Assembly (NCBI GenBank): GCA_050084515.1 | Contig: CM114271.1 | Coordinates: 11,780,001 to 11,844,000, forward strand | Length of the DNA: 64,000 nucleotides | DNA from: Blasia pusilla | Taxonomy: Eukaryota; Marchantiophyta; Marchantiopsida; Blasiales | Reading direction: 5' to 3' | In this document: positions 54,166 to 64,000 of the stretch, one piece after another | Layout: the number at the start of each line of letters is the position of its first letter | Position numbering within the stretch: the stretch's first letter is position 1 | Translations under genes and position numbers: made by a program | The notes under the pieces: generated by a model | What the model was told of the DNA's origin: nothing | Database searches by the model: none | Seen by the model: the letters and a program-made list of their open reading frames with translations, nothing else

Positions 54166-57000
54166 CCAAACCATACCATCGCGTCCCTCCAATAAGAGAA
54201 CATCAGATGGCAAAACCTCACGCACTCTCAAGATAGTGCGCCCTGTAATCACATCCAATATTGTGGGTGCCGTATGTTCCAAGTAGACATAGTCTCCCTG
54301 ATGAAACCTCCAGATAGTTGGTCGATAACCACCTCCCAGAATAGTCGCATACCTCAACGTATCCCGATGTTGCGTAGTCGCCAAGTTCTCAAACGCCATG
54401 GACATCACTCTCCGAAACAACTCAGCCCGCTTAGAACATGCTCGCATCCATACATCAGGGTCATCAATATGCAACACCTCACCAACATCTCGACGAATGG
54501 CCGCAAGTAAATCTGGCTTGCGGCCATAAAGCAGCAAGTACGGTGAGAAAGACGCTAAGGGTGCGTGCTTGGTGAATCTGTATCCCATCGCCAATCACGG
54601 AAATTGAAGGTCCCAATCTCCTAGGTGACCTCTTTGTAAGCCAAACTTGCGCAATCCTCTCGTCACCGTCTGCACAATCCTCTCCGCTTGTCCATCCGCC
54701 TCAGGATCATCTCGTGAAGTGGTGATGTGGTCGATCAGCGCCTGATCACATAAGCTAGGCCTGAAACTCCCCATGAAACTCCATACCCTGGTCTGTCAAC
54801 ACCTCAGCTGGTGCGCCAAAATGACTCAGCACTCGATTTAGGAAGGCATACGCTACTTCCTCACTTGCTTTTTCAGGCAATGTAACCAACTCTATCCACT
54901 TTGAGAAGTATTCGACCATCACCAACACATAACGACTATGGCACTCCGTCAAAGGTAAAGGTCCTGCAAAATCCAAATTCCATCTTTAACCTAAATCCAT
55001 GATCGGAAGTGGATGCAACTGTGGAGTCGGAGCATTCAACGATGCTCGAACCCGATCACACACCATGCACATGGCAACAAACTGCTGAACGTCAGTTTGT
55101 ATGCCTCGCCACCAATACTATATCTGGAGCAAGTTTTACGTCCACTTCACTCCAAAATGACCCAACTCGTCGTGGGCATGACGCACTAAACGTGCTCTCT
55201 ATGAAAGATGAGGAACTACACATACTCTACCATCCTCCCAAACTCGCAACACATGTGTCCCCTCCCACTTGAACCGTCTAGCTCGTTGTAGGATCCGATC
55301 CCGCTCTCTAGCATCCATTGTCCTTGCCACACTGCAAGTACGCACGTACTCCAAGACTTCTCCATCGTTGTGAATATCTCGGCCACCTCTCGTCCGCTTA
55401 CTCGCGTCTGGATCTAAGGACTCTCCATCAGACCTGTCCATCAAAGTCTCAGCAATCCGGCTCTCCATAGCCAACAAGCCTAAATAGGCTGACGCGTGCC
55501 ATTGTGGCACCAACTCCTCATCACTCTCACCATGCCAACGACCTGGAGTCGCATCCTGCTGACTCGGGCATGGGTTACGACTCAAACCATCTGCATCTTG
55601 GTTGAGCATCCCATGTCTATGCACCAGATGGAAATCATTCTCTTGCAACAAGAGAGCCCATCTTGCAAGGTTCCTTGTAAGCTTGTCGGACTCCATCAAC
55701 CACTCAAGTGGCTGATGATCAGTAATAATGGTAAAGGGGTTGCCGAATAGATAACACCGGAGATGTGCAACAACCCACACTGCAGCCAAGCACTCACCTC
55801 ATATGAGCTGCACTTCGCCTATGCATCGTTGTTCGAGCAACTAGCATAAGCCACCATGAATTCTCTACCCTCATCATCATGCTGGGTGAGCACGGCTCCA
55901 AGCCCCAACATGCTCCAATCGGTATGCAACTAGAAAGGATGCCCCCTTATTGATCTCCTCAATATGGGCACGGACGTCAATCAATCATTGAGTGGTTGAA
56001 ATGTTCTCTTCTGCTCATCCCCCCAGTGCCATTCCTGATCCACCTTGGGCAGCAAGGTTAGCGTTTGCAATCAAACTGAAATCCTTGAGGTACCTTCGAT
56101 AGAAGTTCGCCAACCCCATGAATGCACGAACTCGACCCACATCTGTAGGGTGTGGAATGCGTGAAATAGCCGATACCTTCATCTTCTGCAAACCAAGGCC
56201 ACCTGGTTATATCGCATGACCCAGGTACTCAATCTGATCGTAGAAGAACTTGCACTTGCCTGGATATAGCTTCAACCCATGTAATTGCAATTGTCAAAAT
56301 ACCTCCTTTAGATGTCGCTCATGCTCCTCAATTGTGGTGCTAAAGACTACGATGTCATCAATATAACACCTAGCAAAATCCAGACATGCCAAGATCCTAT
56401 CCATGATCCTCTTAAACTCAATCGGGGAATTGTTTAACCCAAATGGTAAGAACCGCCACTGGTACAAACAATCCTTCCCATGAGGATCGATGCCCCAAAA
56501 TGCCGTCTTTTGCTTGTCCTCCAATCTGATAGGCAGCTGATGGTATCCAGCTTGAAGATCTAATGAACTGAAGATCTGTGTATGCTCAATAGCATCAAAG
56601 ATCTCCTTAGGAGTGGGCATAGCATACCTTTGTCTGCGGATTGATAGGTCGGTAATCTCCACACATCCGCCTATCTGTCCAATTACCATGCACATCCTTC
56701 TTGGTGAGCATGACAGTGGCAAATACATACTCTCTGTGCAACATCTCCACTAGTCTTGCTCCAAGAAAGTTCTGGCTCCTACTCTCAATCAAAGCCCTCT
56801 CCATATCACTGTACTTGTAGGATTGTCGAAAGATCGATGTGTCGCTCGAAAACTCAATGCAGATCCCTAGACCCTTTAGTGTACCCAAATCATGCATGCT
56901 AAATGCAAAACAACTCCTATAACTCCTAAGGAACTGAGGTATCCGTCGCCGCTCTCCTTTTGTCAACTTAGGGCCCATATTTGGCTCCCAAGTCTCCATC
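54162..57000 (-). pseudogene. TE-4 RT, RNase H and integrase
   Basis: The minus strand from 56999 shows METWEPNMGPKLTKGERRR, then RMCGDYRPINPQT and PTPKEIFDAIEHTQIFSSLD. DCLYQWRFLPFGLNNSPIEF and CYIDDIVVF (YIDD near 56352-56366) follow. RNase H has ITDHQPLEWLMESDKL and LNQDADGLSRNPCPSQQDA. Integrase has MDFAGPLPLTE (first Asp), VLTDQGMEFHGEF (second Asp), FENLATTQHRDTLRYATI and HQGDYVYLEHTAP. It breaks at GRDGMVWK, where TE-2 is inserted. Indels near 55800-56290 and 54600-54760 disrupt the frame. Its DDE residues are better kept than in TE-1, so it defines the integrase type. Confidence 0.88.
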
Positions 57001-57389
57001 GTGACTCCGGTAGGACTCTATGGCGAGGGTGTTGGTGGTTGCTATGGTGCAATCCCGTCTCGGACAGTAGAACTCGACTGCTCCCCTGTAGCCAACTGCC
57101 AAATCTGATCTCCTCCACGTGTAGTACCCGGAACCACGCTCGATGTTGTGGCTATCATCTCTGGGCGTACCTGAAAAACATCTGAAGAAGTCCAAGGGTG
57201 TCTCTCCTGATCATCCTTGGTGTGTCAATCTCCTTGGGTCTCGCCCCAACCACTGCCTCAACCGTCTCGATAGGCATGGGGCTCACCAAGCAACAGCTAT
57301 AACCTGTCGTAATCTCAAACGACGTTGCTCAGCAACTCCTAAGCTGAAAATCCATGTCAAGCAGTTCAAGTCTATCGCCTGACCCAAGA

Positions 57390-58373
57390 CATGACATCGT
57401 ACTGCCTTTGATAGTGACGATGCTGCCATCACCCTTGTGGAAAATCATATTGCTCGCTCTCGCTCAATGGCGTTGGGCTCCGCCAACTGCTATATCTAGT
57501 CATCCCAAACCAAACCAAGTCCGGCCTCCTTGAATGCATAGAAAGCGGGAAAAATCACAAATGTGGGAAAGGCTGCCCATGGCATGCCAATCCTGTTGAC
57601 CACAGTCAACGGAGATCGATTATGGTGCCGTACTACCTGTGACCGACAACCTGGATCTAGAATAGAATCCACCAACAAATGGAAGGGGCGCTCCACTCTC
57701 GCATACGCCCTCCGCAACACCTCATGTGGCACCAAGTTGGTCCACCAAAGACGCGGGTGATGTGCTTATGAACCTACAATTTCTGCATCCAACAATACTG
57801 CCGTGCCAATTCATGGGCGCACCTAATGTGCACTTGTCACCACGCGGGACCTCGAATCACCCAAAATCGGCATTTTCTCGAGAATGTATGTTGGAGAACG
57901 GGACTGATGCTCTTGCAAGTATCGCAAGATCTGCATCATCTCCCAGAACAACCTAGACCGAGAGTTAGCTAACCCGCTACTTTTTCCAACACTCGATCGG
58001 CAGTAACATGACCAATCTGTGCAATGACCAAATCTATGGTCCCTACCCACTCCAAGTCTTGCGCCCCCAACAAAGAAATGCCTTACAATAGGGAACTCTG
58101 GTAACCTTGGATGGAGGACGCAGACAACAAGTCGGGAAATCAAAGGCGTAATTGCGCCACATGGTGAAGTGAAGCGCGCCTCGCAAAGTACAAGTACTGT
58201 TGCATGCGCACTCTTGCTTGCAAAACAACATCCAACACATAAATACCCTCCTCTGGGATGCACCACACAATCGGGGTGGTGTCCCAAGGGGTTATAGTAG
58301 CAATCCTGGCTACCTCGGGTTCCTCTGACCTGTCATGCTCTGGTGCAAACACCTCACTCCAGGCCGTTTGCAC
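57390..58373 (-). pseudogene. TE-4 methyltransferase with motifs I and IV deleted
   Basis: The minus strand reads TTPIVWCIPEEGIYVLD and then passes straight to VVLQARV, so about ten residues of motif I (LFGGI-TGLA) are missing. Motif IV reads LVIAQIGHVTADRV instead of LVIAGWPCQGHTRA, so the catalytic Pro-Cys is gone. ILEKMPILGDSRSRVV (motif VI, EKM) and FGGPTWCHMRCC-like remnants follow. LVDSILDPGCRSQVVRHHNR remains near 57640. At the site of the TAG seen in the other copies TE-4 has CAA (Gln) near 58064. It cannot be active. Confidence 0.8.
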
Positions 58374-58591
58374 GTGCGTTGGAGCTCCTCACTCAAGCCC
58401 CACAGCGGCACCTCTCTTCCACGGAACGGTGCGGCTACCATATCACTCCTCTCCCTAGAAATTTTAGACGCCGAGTTATCCTCTGCATGGATATGCTCCT
58501 CAATCAACTCAAAAGGCCACGTGATGGCGCTGCTAAATGCTGCTAAAGTCGCCATCTCTCATGGCCGTCGCTCAATCACTCCACTTGTGAA

Positions 58592-59467
58592 TCAAACGGG
58601 TAATGAAAAAATTCGTCCATCACCGGACCGCCATCTTGGTGCGTTGGATGCTGACTCCTCCAAGTAATCCAGGGAAAATCCCATCATGTACAACACTGCT
58701 CCACCAACCAAGATACCATAGGACCGTACATCGATCACTATTGCCTTCGCTCGCACCACGGACTCATGTGTAGGATGTCTTGGGCAAATCCTCACCACAA
58801 CCTTCTCTCCGATGATAAATTGTGTGGTACTTGCTCCACCCAAGGCTGTGTGTATCCGAAATGGAAAACGTTCAACATCGGCCCTTGTCAGGCCCAACCC
58901 TATAAACACGGCTTTCCTCAACATCAGGGGTTGCCCTCCTGAATCTAACAAGAAACGTTGTGGAAAAAATAATCTACCTCATGGACTCACCAACTGGAAG
59001 ATCTCTCCCCGGTTATCCAGCAACACAACACCTGGAGCAACCATGGCTCGCTCTATCATGTGTCTAGCAGGCATCTCCGCCATCCTAGTAGCTGCAACCT
59101 ACCATGAATCTAAGGTGGACGGCCCAAGCATCGGCTCCAAGGGCAGGTCCATCATCTCCTCTACAATCACATCTGAACGTGATGCAGAAACACCATCTCC
59201 ACACTCACATAGCGTAGCGGCCAACCAGAAAACCTCGGCGGGCGTACCTCCCAACGTCATAACATCAAAAGTAGAAAATATCAGAGCACGGTACACCATT
59301 GTGGCTACCCCCAACATCATACTTGACACATGGTCCTCCCGAGCATCAGCAATAGGAGTCATCGCACTCACTTCTCCCATCCCCCTCCGTGCTTGTACAC
59401 CAACAACATCAACTCTCCGGGAACCCTGATTAGGACCCATCGATGGGATCCTCATTGCCTTGGACAA
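58592..59467 (-). pseudogene. TE-4 protease region
   Basis: The minus strand carries a linker (RIPSMGPNQGSRRVDVVGVQ; EVFWLAATLCECG) and then MLDSGGQPLMLRKAVFIGLG, with a proper D-S-G active site near 58945. The flap/C-terminal part RSYGILVGGAVLYMMGFSLD lies near 58700. One break lies between the two pieces (about 58960-59100). Position and order are as in TE-1 and TE-2. Confidence 0.72.
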
Positions 59468-60310
59468 CGTAAAGACTCAGGAAGCTTGGTCAATTTCATG
59501 GCTTCTCCTCTTTGTGGATTCACCTCTGCGGAGGCTCCACGTGTAAGAGCAGTGGCTGCCTCTAACTGCACAGTCGCGCACATCCAGCGAGGATCCTCCA
59601 TATCTCTGGCTGCTCCATAAGACGTCGATGCCACGGCTCCGAGAGTGGGTAACCTCAATGCCACAGCAAAAATATGATGTTGTAGCTGCTGTATCTGAGC
59701 AGCCATCCCAGCCTCATGCCCGACGTCTCCCTCGACGCATCTAGGTGGTGGGACTCTACCTCCTCCACGGGCAACTCCACCATCCCCTCGAGAAAATCTA
59801 GCTCCTGGTCCCCTATTGGGACCACCTAGTGCACGACCTCTAGGCCCACCCGGACCGGAAACTCGCTCTGGTGCCCTCCCTGGTCCTTGGTCCAGACGTA
59901 ACTCAGGGTGTAAGCTGAAAAATAGCGTACGTGTATGACCATACCTGTGACAATAGTCACATTGATTAACTCGTGGTGTAGCACCATCTCCTCCTCTATG
60001 ATGAGGTACGCGCCCATGACCCTGACGAGTGCAATCGCACTGGTGATGGGCTCCACCACATGCCCAACAAATAATCACAGCCTGCTGCTGTTGAGTTGCA
60101 CATTGAAGGTGCAGATCTCTATGGCACGGCCTCCTGGTATCCTCTCTCAGCTTGTGGTGCCACAGACCTATCTCGGAATCCACGTTGCTGCATTGGTGGT
60201 GCAGGCAAGCGTGATTTCTCTCGCCTAGAACCCATGGTGGCTACACTCTCCTCTGCCATGTTGCGCTTAATGTTCTTGACGGTCGTAAAAACATCTCTCA
60301 ACGTAGGTGA
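59452..60310 (-). pseudogene. TE-4 gag, C-terminal part, cut by a CACTA element
   Basis: The minus strand starts at SPTLRDVFTTVKNIKRNMAE (aligned to SPTLTRVFALSEKIELNMVK of TE-2), immediately at the CACTAG end at 60311. Zinc-knuckle remnants are CWACGGAHHQCDC (last ligand spacing altered) and CDYCHRYGHTRTLFFSLHPE (last Cys lost). A Gly/Arg-rich tail and NPQRGEAMKLTKLPESL follow. The N-terminal half of gag should lie to the right of the CACTA elements, outside the window. Confidence 0.78.
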
Positions 60311-60960
60311 CACTAGAAGAATAAGGTGACTTTCATGACTTGAAAATATGACTCCATAGAGTCACATTTTACAAACCATGACTAAATATGACCCATGACT
60401 CCACCACTCTTAAAAGACAAGTCATATTTGTCATGACTATAGTCATTTAATTTAATCAAGTCATATATAAATGACTCATGACTGAGTATGTATAATATAT
60501 AACATGGAGAAAAGACAAAAATTTTAGATGATTACACGTCATCAGTCCGATGTGGAGTACCACGTCACTTGTACGGAATAGATAATAAGATAAACGACTT
60601 AAATTTCTGAAAAATTATCATAGGCCCTTAATGACTCATAGTGATGTGCGAGTGTGACTCATAGAGTTATTTCATGACTCCCCAAAACAATTTGATTTAC
60701 TCACAAAGTCATGTCATGATTCAATGATGACTTATGATATTACTCATTGAGTCTCTTCAATTAGTCATGTAGTCATTTATTTGTTGGTGAATAGCATATG
60801 TATGACTCATAGGTACAATAAATGACTCAAGCGATGACTTGGAGAGTAATTCATTGACTAAAGAGTTGTACCATATATGGCACAATGAGTCATCATTTGA
60901 CTAGATTATAATCACTTTGGGAGGGCATTGCAACCATAATGACTCTTGAGTGTTTTCTTA
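60311..60960. repeat. TGACT/AGTCA subterminal repeat array of TE-6
   Basis: ATGACTCAT, AGTCATG and TGAGTCAT-type words recur every 10-30 bp in both orientations. A comparable array occupies 62165-62960. The density falls sharply outside these blocks. Confidence 0.75.
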
Positions 60961-61318
60961 AAGGAAAAACCTATGAACTATTGATTCAAGTGGACTGGGT
61001 ATTTTTTATGGTTTGACAAGTAGGTGTTGGTAGATCTTCATTTGCTTCTATGTCAATTTAAACCCCATTTAATGAGTGATTGAAAAAAGGAGTTCCATTG
61101 AAATTTTAAATGTAAATAGCCAAGAACAGAAATTTAACACCTCAAAGGAGAAGACAAAATTTAATGGATTGTCAAGTGGTGTTTTTCACAACTTCTCTTC
61201 TGAATTCTGTCAAGTTTGAACCAAAAACAGGGTTCAAATTCCCTTGTAGGGTCTAGAGAAGAGTTAAACAGAAACATAAAGTACAAATCTGAACACCCAG
61301 TCCAATAGAAGTAGATTA

Positions 61319-62006
61319 CTATACTCTCTTTTTCAGATTTTTTTCAAGCCAGAGTACAACTGATCGTAGAGCATCATCCAACACATATTGTGGTGTCTCA
61401 TCTTCCTCATTTGCTTTCCATAACTTGAAACTAGGCTCAATGGCCTCAATCAAGCAACAAGAGAGTGTCCCTATTGGGATTTCCTTCCCATAGATCCGAT
61501 CTTTCCCTGGAAGACCACTGACCACCCCATGATTGATAACATGTCGTGTATTCCTCGGTTCAGTAAAATCAACCTTGTCTCCAACTTGCAACTGATATGA
61601 AAAAAGAAGAATAAATACCTTTGCCAACAATCATCAACAATTGGATAAAGTCCACGATTGTAATGTCACAAACATTGTACCTTTTTGTAAGACCAGCCAT
61701 TAAGTGGGAACATCCCTCTGAACTTGACTTCATCCATGTTTAAAATCTGCCAAGAACAATATCTGAAATGTCAATTATATTGCAAGGAAAATATAGAAAT
61801 GGGGATTTAGGAAGTACTCTTGTTTTCTTCCTCCCGCCATCTGACTTTGGTTTGCTCTCATTTCCATCACTAACAACATCAGATTTCACCTTAGTTGCCT
61901 TCAACTTTTTCTTCATTGGAGAAGAAAGTAATGATTGGATGCCAACTTCAAAAGGTTGATTCCCTGGTTGAGCACCTTGCTCTAGCGCCAATTCTTTCCT
62001 TGACAC
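61319..62006 (-). CDS. C-terminal exons of a CACTA-associated protein (DUF8039-like domain)
   Basis: I read a minus-strand exon down to about 61747 (Lys/Ser-rich linker, SSPMKKKLKATKVKSD). Next are a short exon 61746-61681 (MDEVKFRGMFPLNGWSYKK) and a last exon 61591-61319 with GT-AG borders. The last exon encodes LQVGDKVDFTEPRNTRHVIN, HGVVSGLPGKDRIYGKEIPI, then YVLDDALRSVVLWLEKNLKK and stop. The pattern (G-V-x-G, I-G-x-x-I-P-x-G, L-x-D-A...W) resembles the C-terminal domain of plant En/Spm-type proteins called DUF8039; this is from memory, not a search. Function is unknown. The 5' part is missing. Confidence 0.5.
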
Positions 62007-62147
62007 ATGAGAAGACTATAAACCTGAGAAGAAAATTTACGAACAAAAGAATTTCAAAGCACTTGTCCTCAAGGCATGAAAGAATCCCATTTCAACAAAT
62101 CAGGAGTGACTAATATGACGCCTATTTGATTCACTCACACTAGAACA

Positions 62148-64000
62148 AATCATGGTTTTAATAATTGGCTCATATGACTCATTTTAGTCATATATAACCA
62201 TAAATGACTGGCCATGACTTGTGACTCATGAAGTCACAAAAGCCTATTCATGTACCATATCATGATTGGAGTCATTTAGAGATGACTCATGGAGTCATTT
62301 TGTTATATGACTAACAGGTCATCAAGCCATTGCACGTGTGAAACCATAGTCATATAGTATGATTGCTATGTCATCATGTGACGTGGCAACTACATAAAGT
62401 GAACGAGGTATGTATGGACACGTGCTTATGAAGTTTTATGACTAAGTCATATTCATAAATTAACTTATGTATATGAATGAGTCATGAAGCATGACTTAGT
62501 CATATTGATCATTGTGACTTGATTAAATAAATGGATATGATTGAGTCATACCATACAATTCAGTCATATTGATCAATTTAAATTGTCAAAATTACGTGAG
62601 ATTATTGAATCAGAAGATTCTACTGAGTCATATTGATCACCTTAATTTATCTAAATGACTTGAGATTATTGAATCATAAGTTTATATTGAGTAATATTGA
62701 TCACCTTAAGTTGTCTTAATGATTGGAGATTATTGGGGAAAAATTTTATACCGAGTCATAATGATCACTCTAGTTTGTCTAAATGACTAAATGTGGATGA
62801 GTCATAGAGTATGACCAAATCATATTGATGAGTTTGGCATGGATAAATAAATGTATATACGAGTCATAAAATATGACCAAGTCATAATGATGAGTTTGCA
62901 ATACTTAAATGACTGATTGACATTAGTCATAAAATATGGACGAATCATACTGATGGAGTTGTTGCATTCAAATGGCTATATTTGCTTTAGTTGATTCTTG
63001 TTAATGGTGTTTTGAGCTTTAGTGTCAAAAAGAGCTTTTTTTATAGTATGTTTGAATTGTAGTGATTTTTTTTTAAAGATTTAGAAGATAGGAGTTGTCC
63101 CACTAACAAGCTAGTCTTACAATAATTTAGATTGAGCTATAATAAATAATGTTGTAGCATGTAGCATGAATAAGTCTAATCTGAAATATTGAGAAAGTGC
63201 TAACATAACACTAAAATCTCGAAAATGCATCAGTAAGCTTTTGTTTTCATAGTTTAGCCCTTTGAAAAGGTTAATCCCCTTCAAAATTGCTTGTGAAACA
63301 TCAATCATGAAGAGAAGTTGCAACAATAGGAAAAAAACCAATAGATCAGATAGAAAGTGGAAGAAAGAAAGTGCAAGCACAAACCATTTTCATTATTGTA
63401 ACCAAGTGATGTAAAGAGTAAAGCACTTTCAAAATCGAATGTCCAGAAAGAGACACATAATAAATATCAACAATAGAAGTTGGGTTTAGAATGAACCAAG
63501 ATATCTATCGTACAACTTTCTTCAAGTTCACTTCATGCCAAAGCATACTACTCCCAAGAGCATCACCTAAGGTGTATTGGGGCGGCATGTCTGCTTCTTC
63601 ATAGTTTATGATCGAGATAAGCCAATTGAACAAACTTCAAGTCTACTCGCACCCATCCGAGGGGGATTTCACTCCCATGGCTCAAGTCCACTCAAGCCCG
63701 TCACCACACCATTGCCCAAAATGGTCTTGCTGAGCTTAGGTTTGGTGAGTTGAACCTCATCTCCCACTCGCAGCTGCAAACAACCCCGAAAAGCGAGTCA
63801 TCTTAGCCAACAAAAGCAAATAGATCATAGATTGACAAGTAAATACCAACTATTCTTTACCTTGGTAAAAGACCAACCCTCGGAAGGTAGTGATCTTGAA
63901 AACTTTATATAATTTATTAGTGTTGACGTTTTTTTTTTATGCTATGCTTTGAAGAAAGTTAAAAAAAAAGCTCCCACATGACATAAAAAGTCAGTTATTG
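62148..64000. mobile_element. TE-7, second CACTA-like element, continues beyond window
   Basis: It starts CACTAGAACAAATCATGG at 62148 after TCA, with the same orientation as TE-6. A TGACT/AGTCAT array follows (62165-62960), then AT-rich DNA, then the same two minus-strand exons as TE-6. It probably inserted into TE-6 or lies in tandem with it. Confidence 0.58.
63500..63910 (-). pseudogene. Second copy of the CACTA-associated protein C-terminus, frameshifted
   Basis: An exon with LPSEGWSFTK ending at 63861 is followed by GT and, on the minus strand from 63773, LRVGDEVQLTKPKLSKTILG, NGVVTGL, SEIPLGWVRVDLKF, then YTLGDALGSSMLWHEVNLKK. It matches the copy at 61319-61746 in both protein and intron position. 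Two frameshifts, near 63660 and 63600, are needed to read it, so it is a broken paralogue. Confidence 0.6.

Larger units (their letters stand above)
60311..62147. mobile_element. TE-6, CACTA (En/Spm)-like element, one end visible
   Basis: It starts CACTAGAAGAATAAGG at 60311, after TGA, inside the gag of TE-4. From 60325 to about 60960 TGACT and AGTCA words are densely repeated in both directions, as in the subterminal repeats that bind CACTA transposase. A minus-strand gene fragment follows (61319-62006). The right end is not seen, because a second CACTAGAA end starts at 62148. Confidence 0.6.

Noticed and set aside
60311-62960. TGACT/AGTCA arrays as a CRISPR or tandem satellite
   Set aside because: The words are short, irregularly spaced and in both orientations, next to CACTAG ends; subterminal repeats fit better.

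Overview
The window looks like a streptophyte, most likely land-plant, nuclear genome. Two spliced host genes flank and separate a dense, nested cluster of transposable elements. There are no bacterial-type operons and no RNA genes that I can recognise. The host genes have GT-AG introns of about 70-1,700 bp. The plant-style U-box/ARM protein, the Ty1/copia and CACTA remnants and the long GA microsatellite fit a bryophyte, lycophyte or fern sized genome. The species cannot be fixed from the sequence alone.

Layout. 916-6501 (+): 3' part of PAN3, the pseudokinase subunit of the PAN2-PAN3 deadenylase. 7806-8441: fold-back (MITE-like) repeat. 8788-29860: an old minus-strand retroelement (TE-3) split by a plus-strand relative (TE-1, 9649-21556) with a 4-bp target duplication. 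29870-34125 (+): decayed Ty1/copia element (TE-5). 36081-43047 (+): U-box/ARM-repeat E3 ligase gene. 44735-60310: a second old minus-strand element (TE-4) split by a plus-strand relative (TE-2, 46041-54161), again with a 4-bp duplication. 60311-64000: two CACTA-type elements in the same orientation, the first inserted in the gag of TE-4.

The main discovery is the retroelement family TE-1 to TE-4. It has gag with two CCHC knuckles, an aspartic protease, a DNMT3/DRM-like C5-cytosine methyltransferase, gypsy-type reverse transcriptase and RNase H, a DDE integrase and a C-terminal PHD finger. So one polyprotein joins a DNA-methylating domain to a histone-reading domain. Its ends are also odd. Integrated copies read A1-internal-B1-A2-B2 (A about 367 bp, B 105 bp) and are flanked by exact 4-bp duplications. 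The polypurine tract, however, abuts B1, and an 11-nt self-complementary primer site abuts A1. The replicative LTR is therefore B+A, while the integrated termini are A...B. This is the split-direct-repeat layout known from DIRS/PAT/Ngaro elements, here in an element with a DDE integrase.

The predicted transcript start (30 nt after a TATA box in A) would give an RNA 5' end exactly complementary to the primer site, as in Tf1 self-priming. TE-1 and TE-2 carry three stop codons at the same places, and most private nonsense changes are CAG to TAG or CGA to TGA, as expected from deamination of methylated cytosine. All copies here are disabled, so function must be inferred from better copies elsewhere in the genome.
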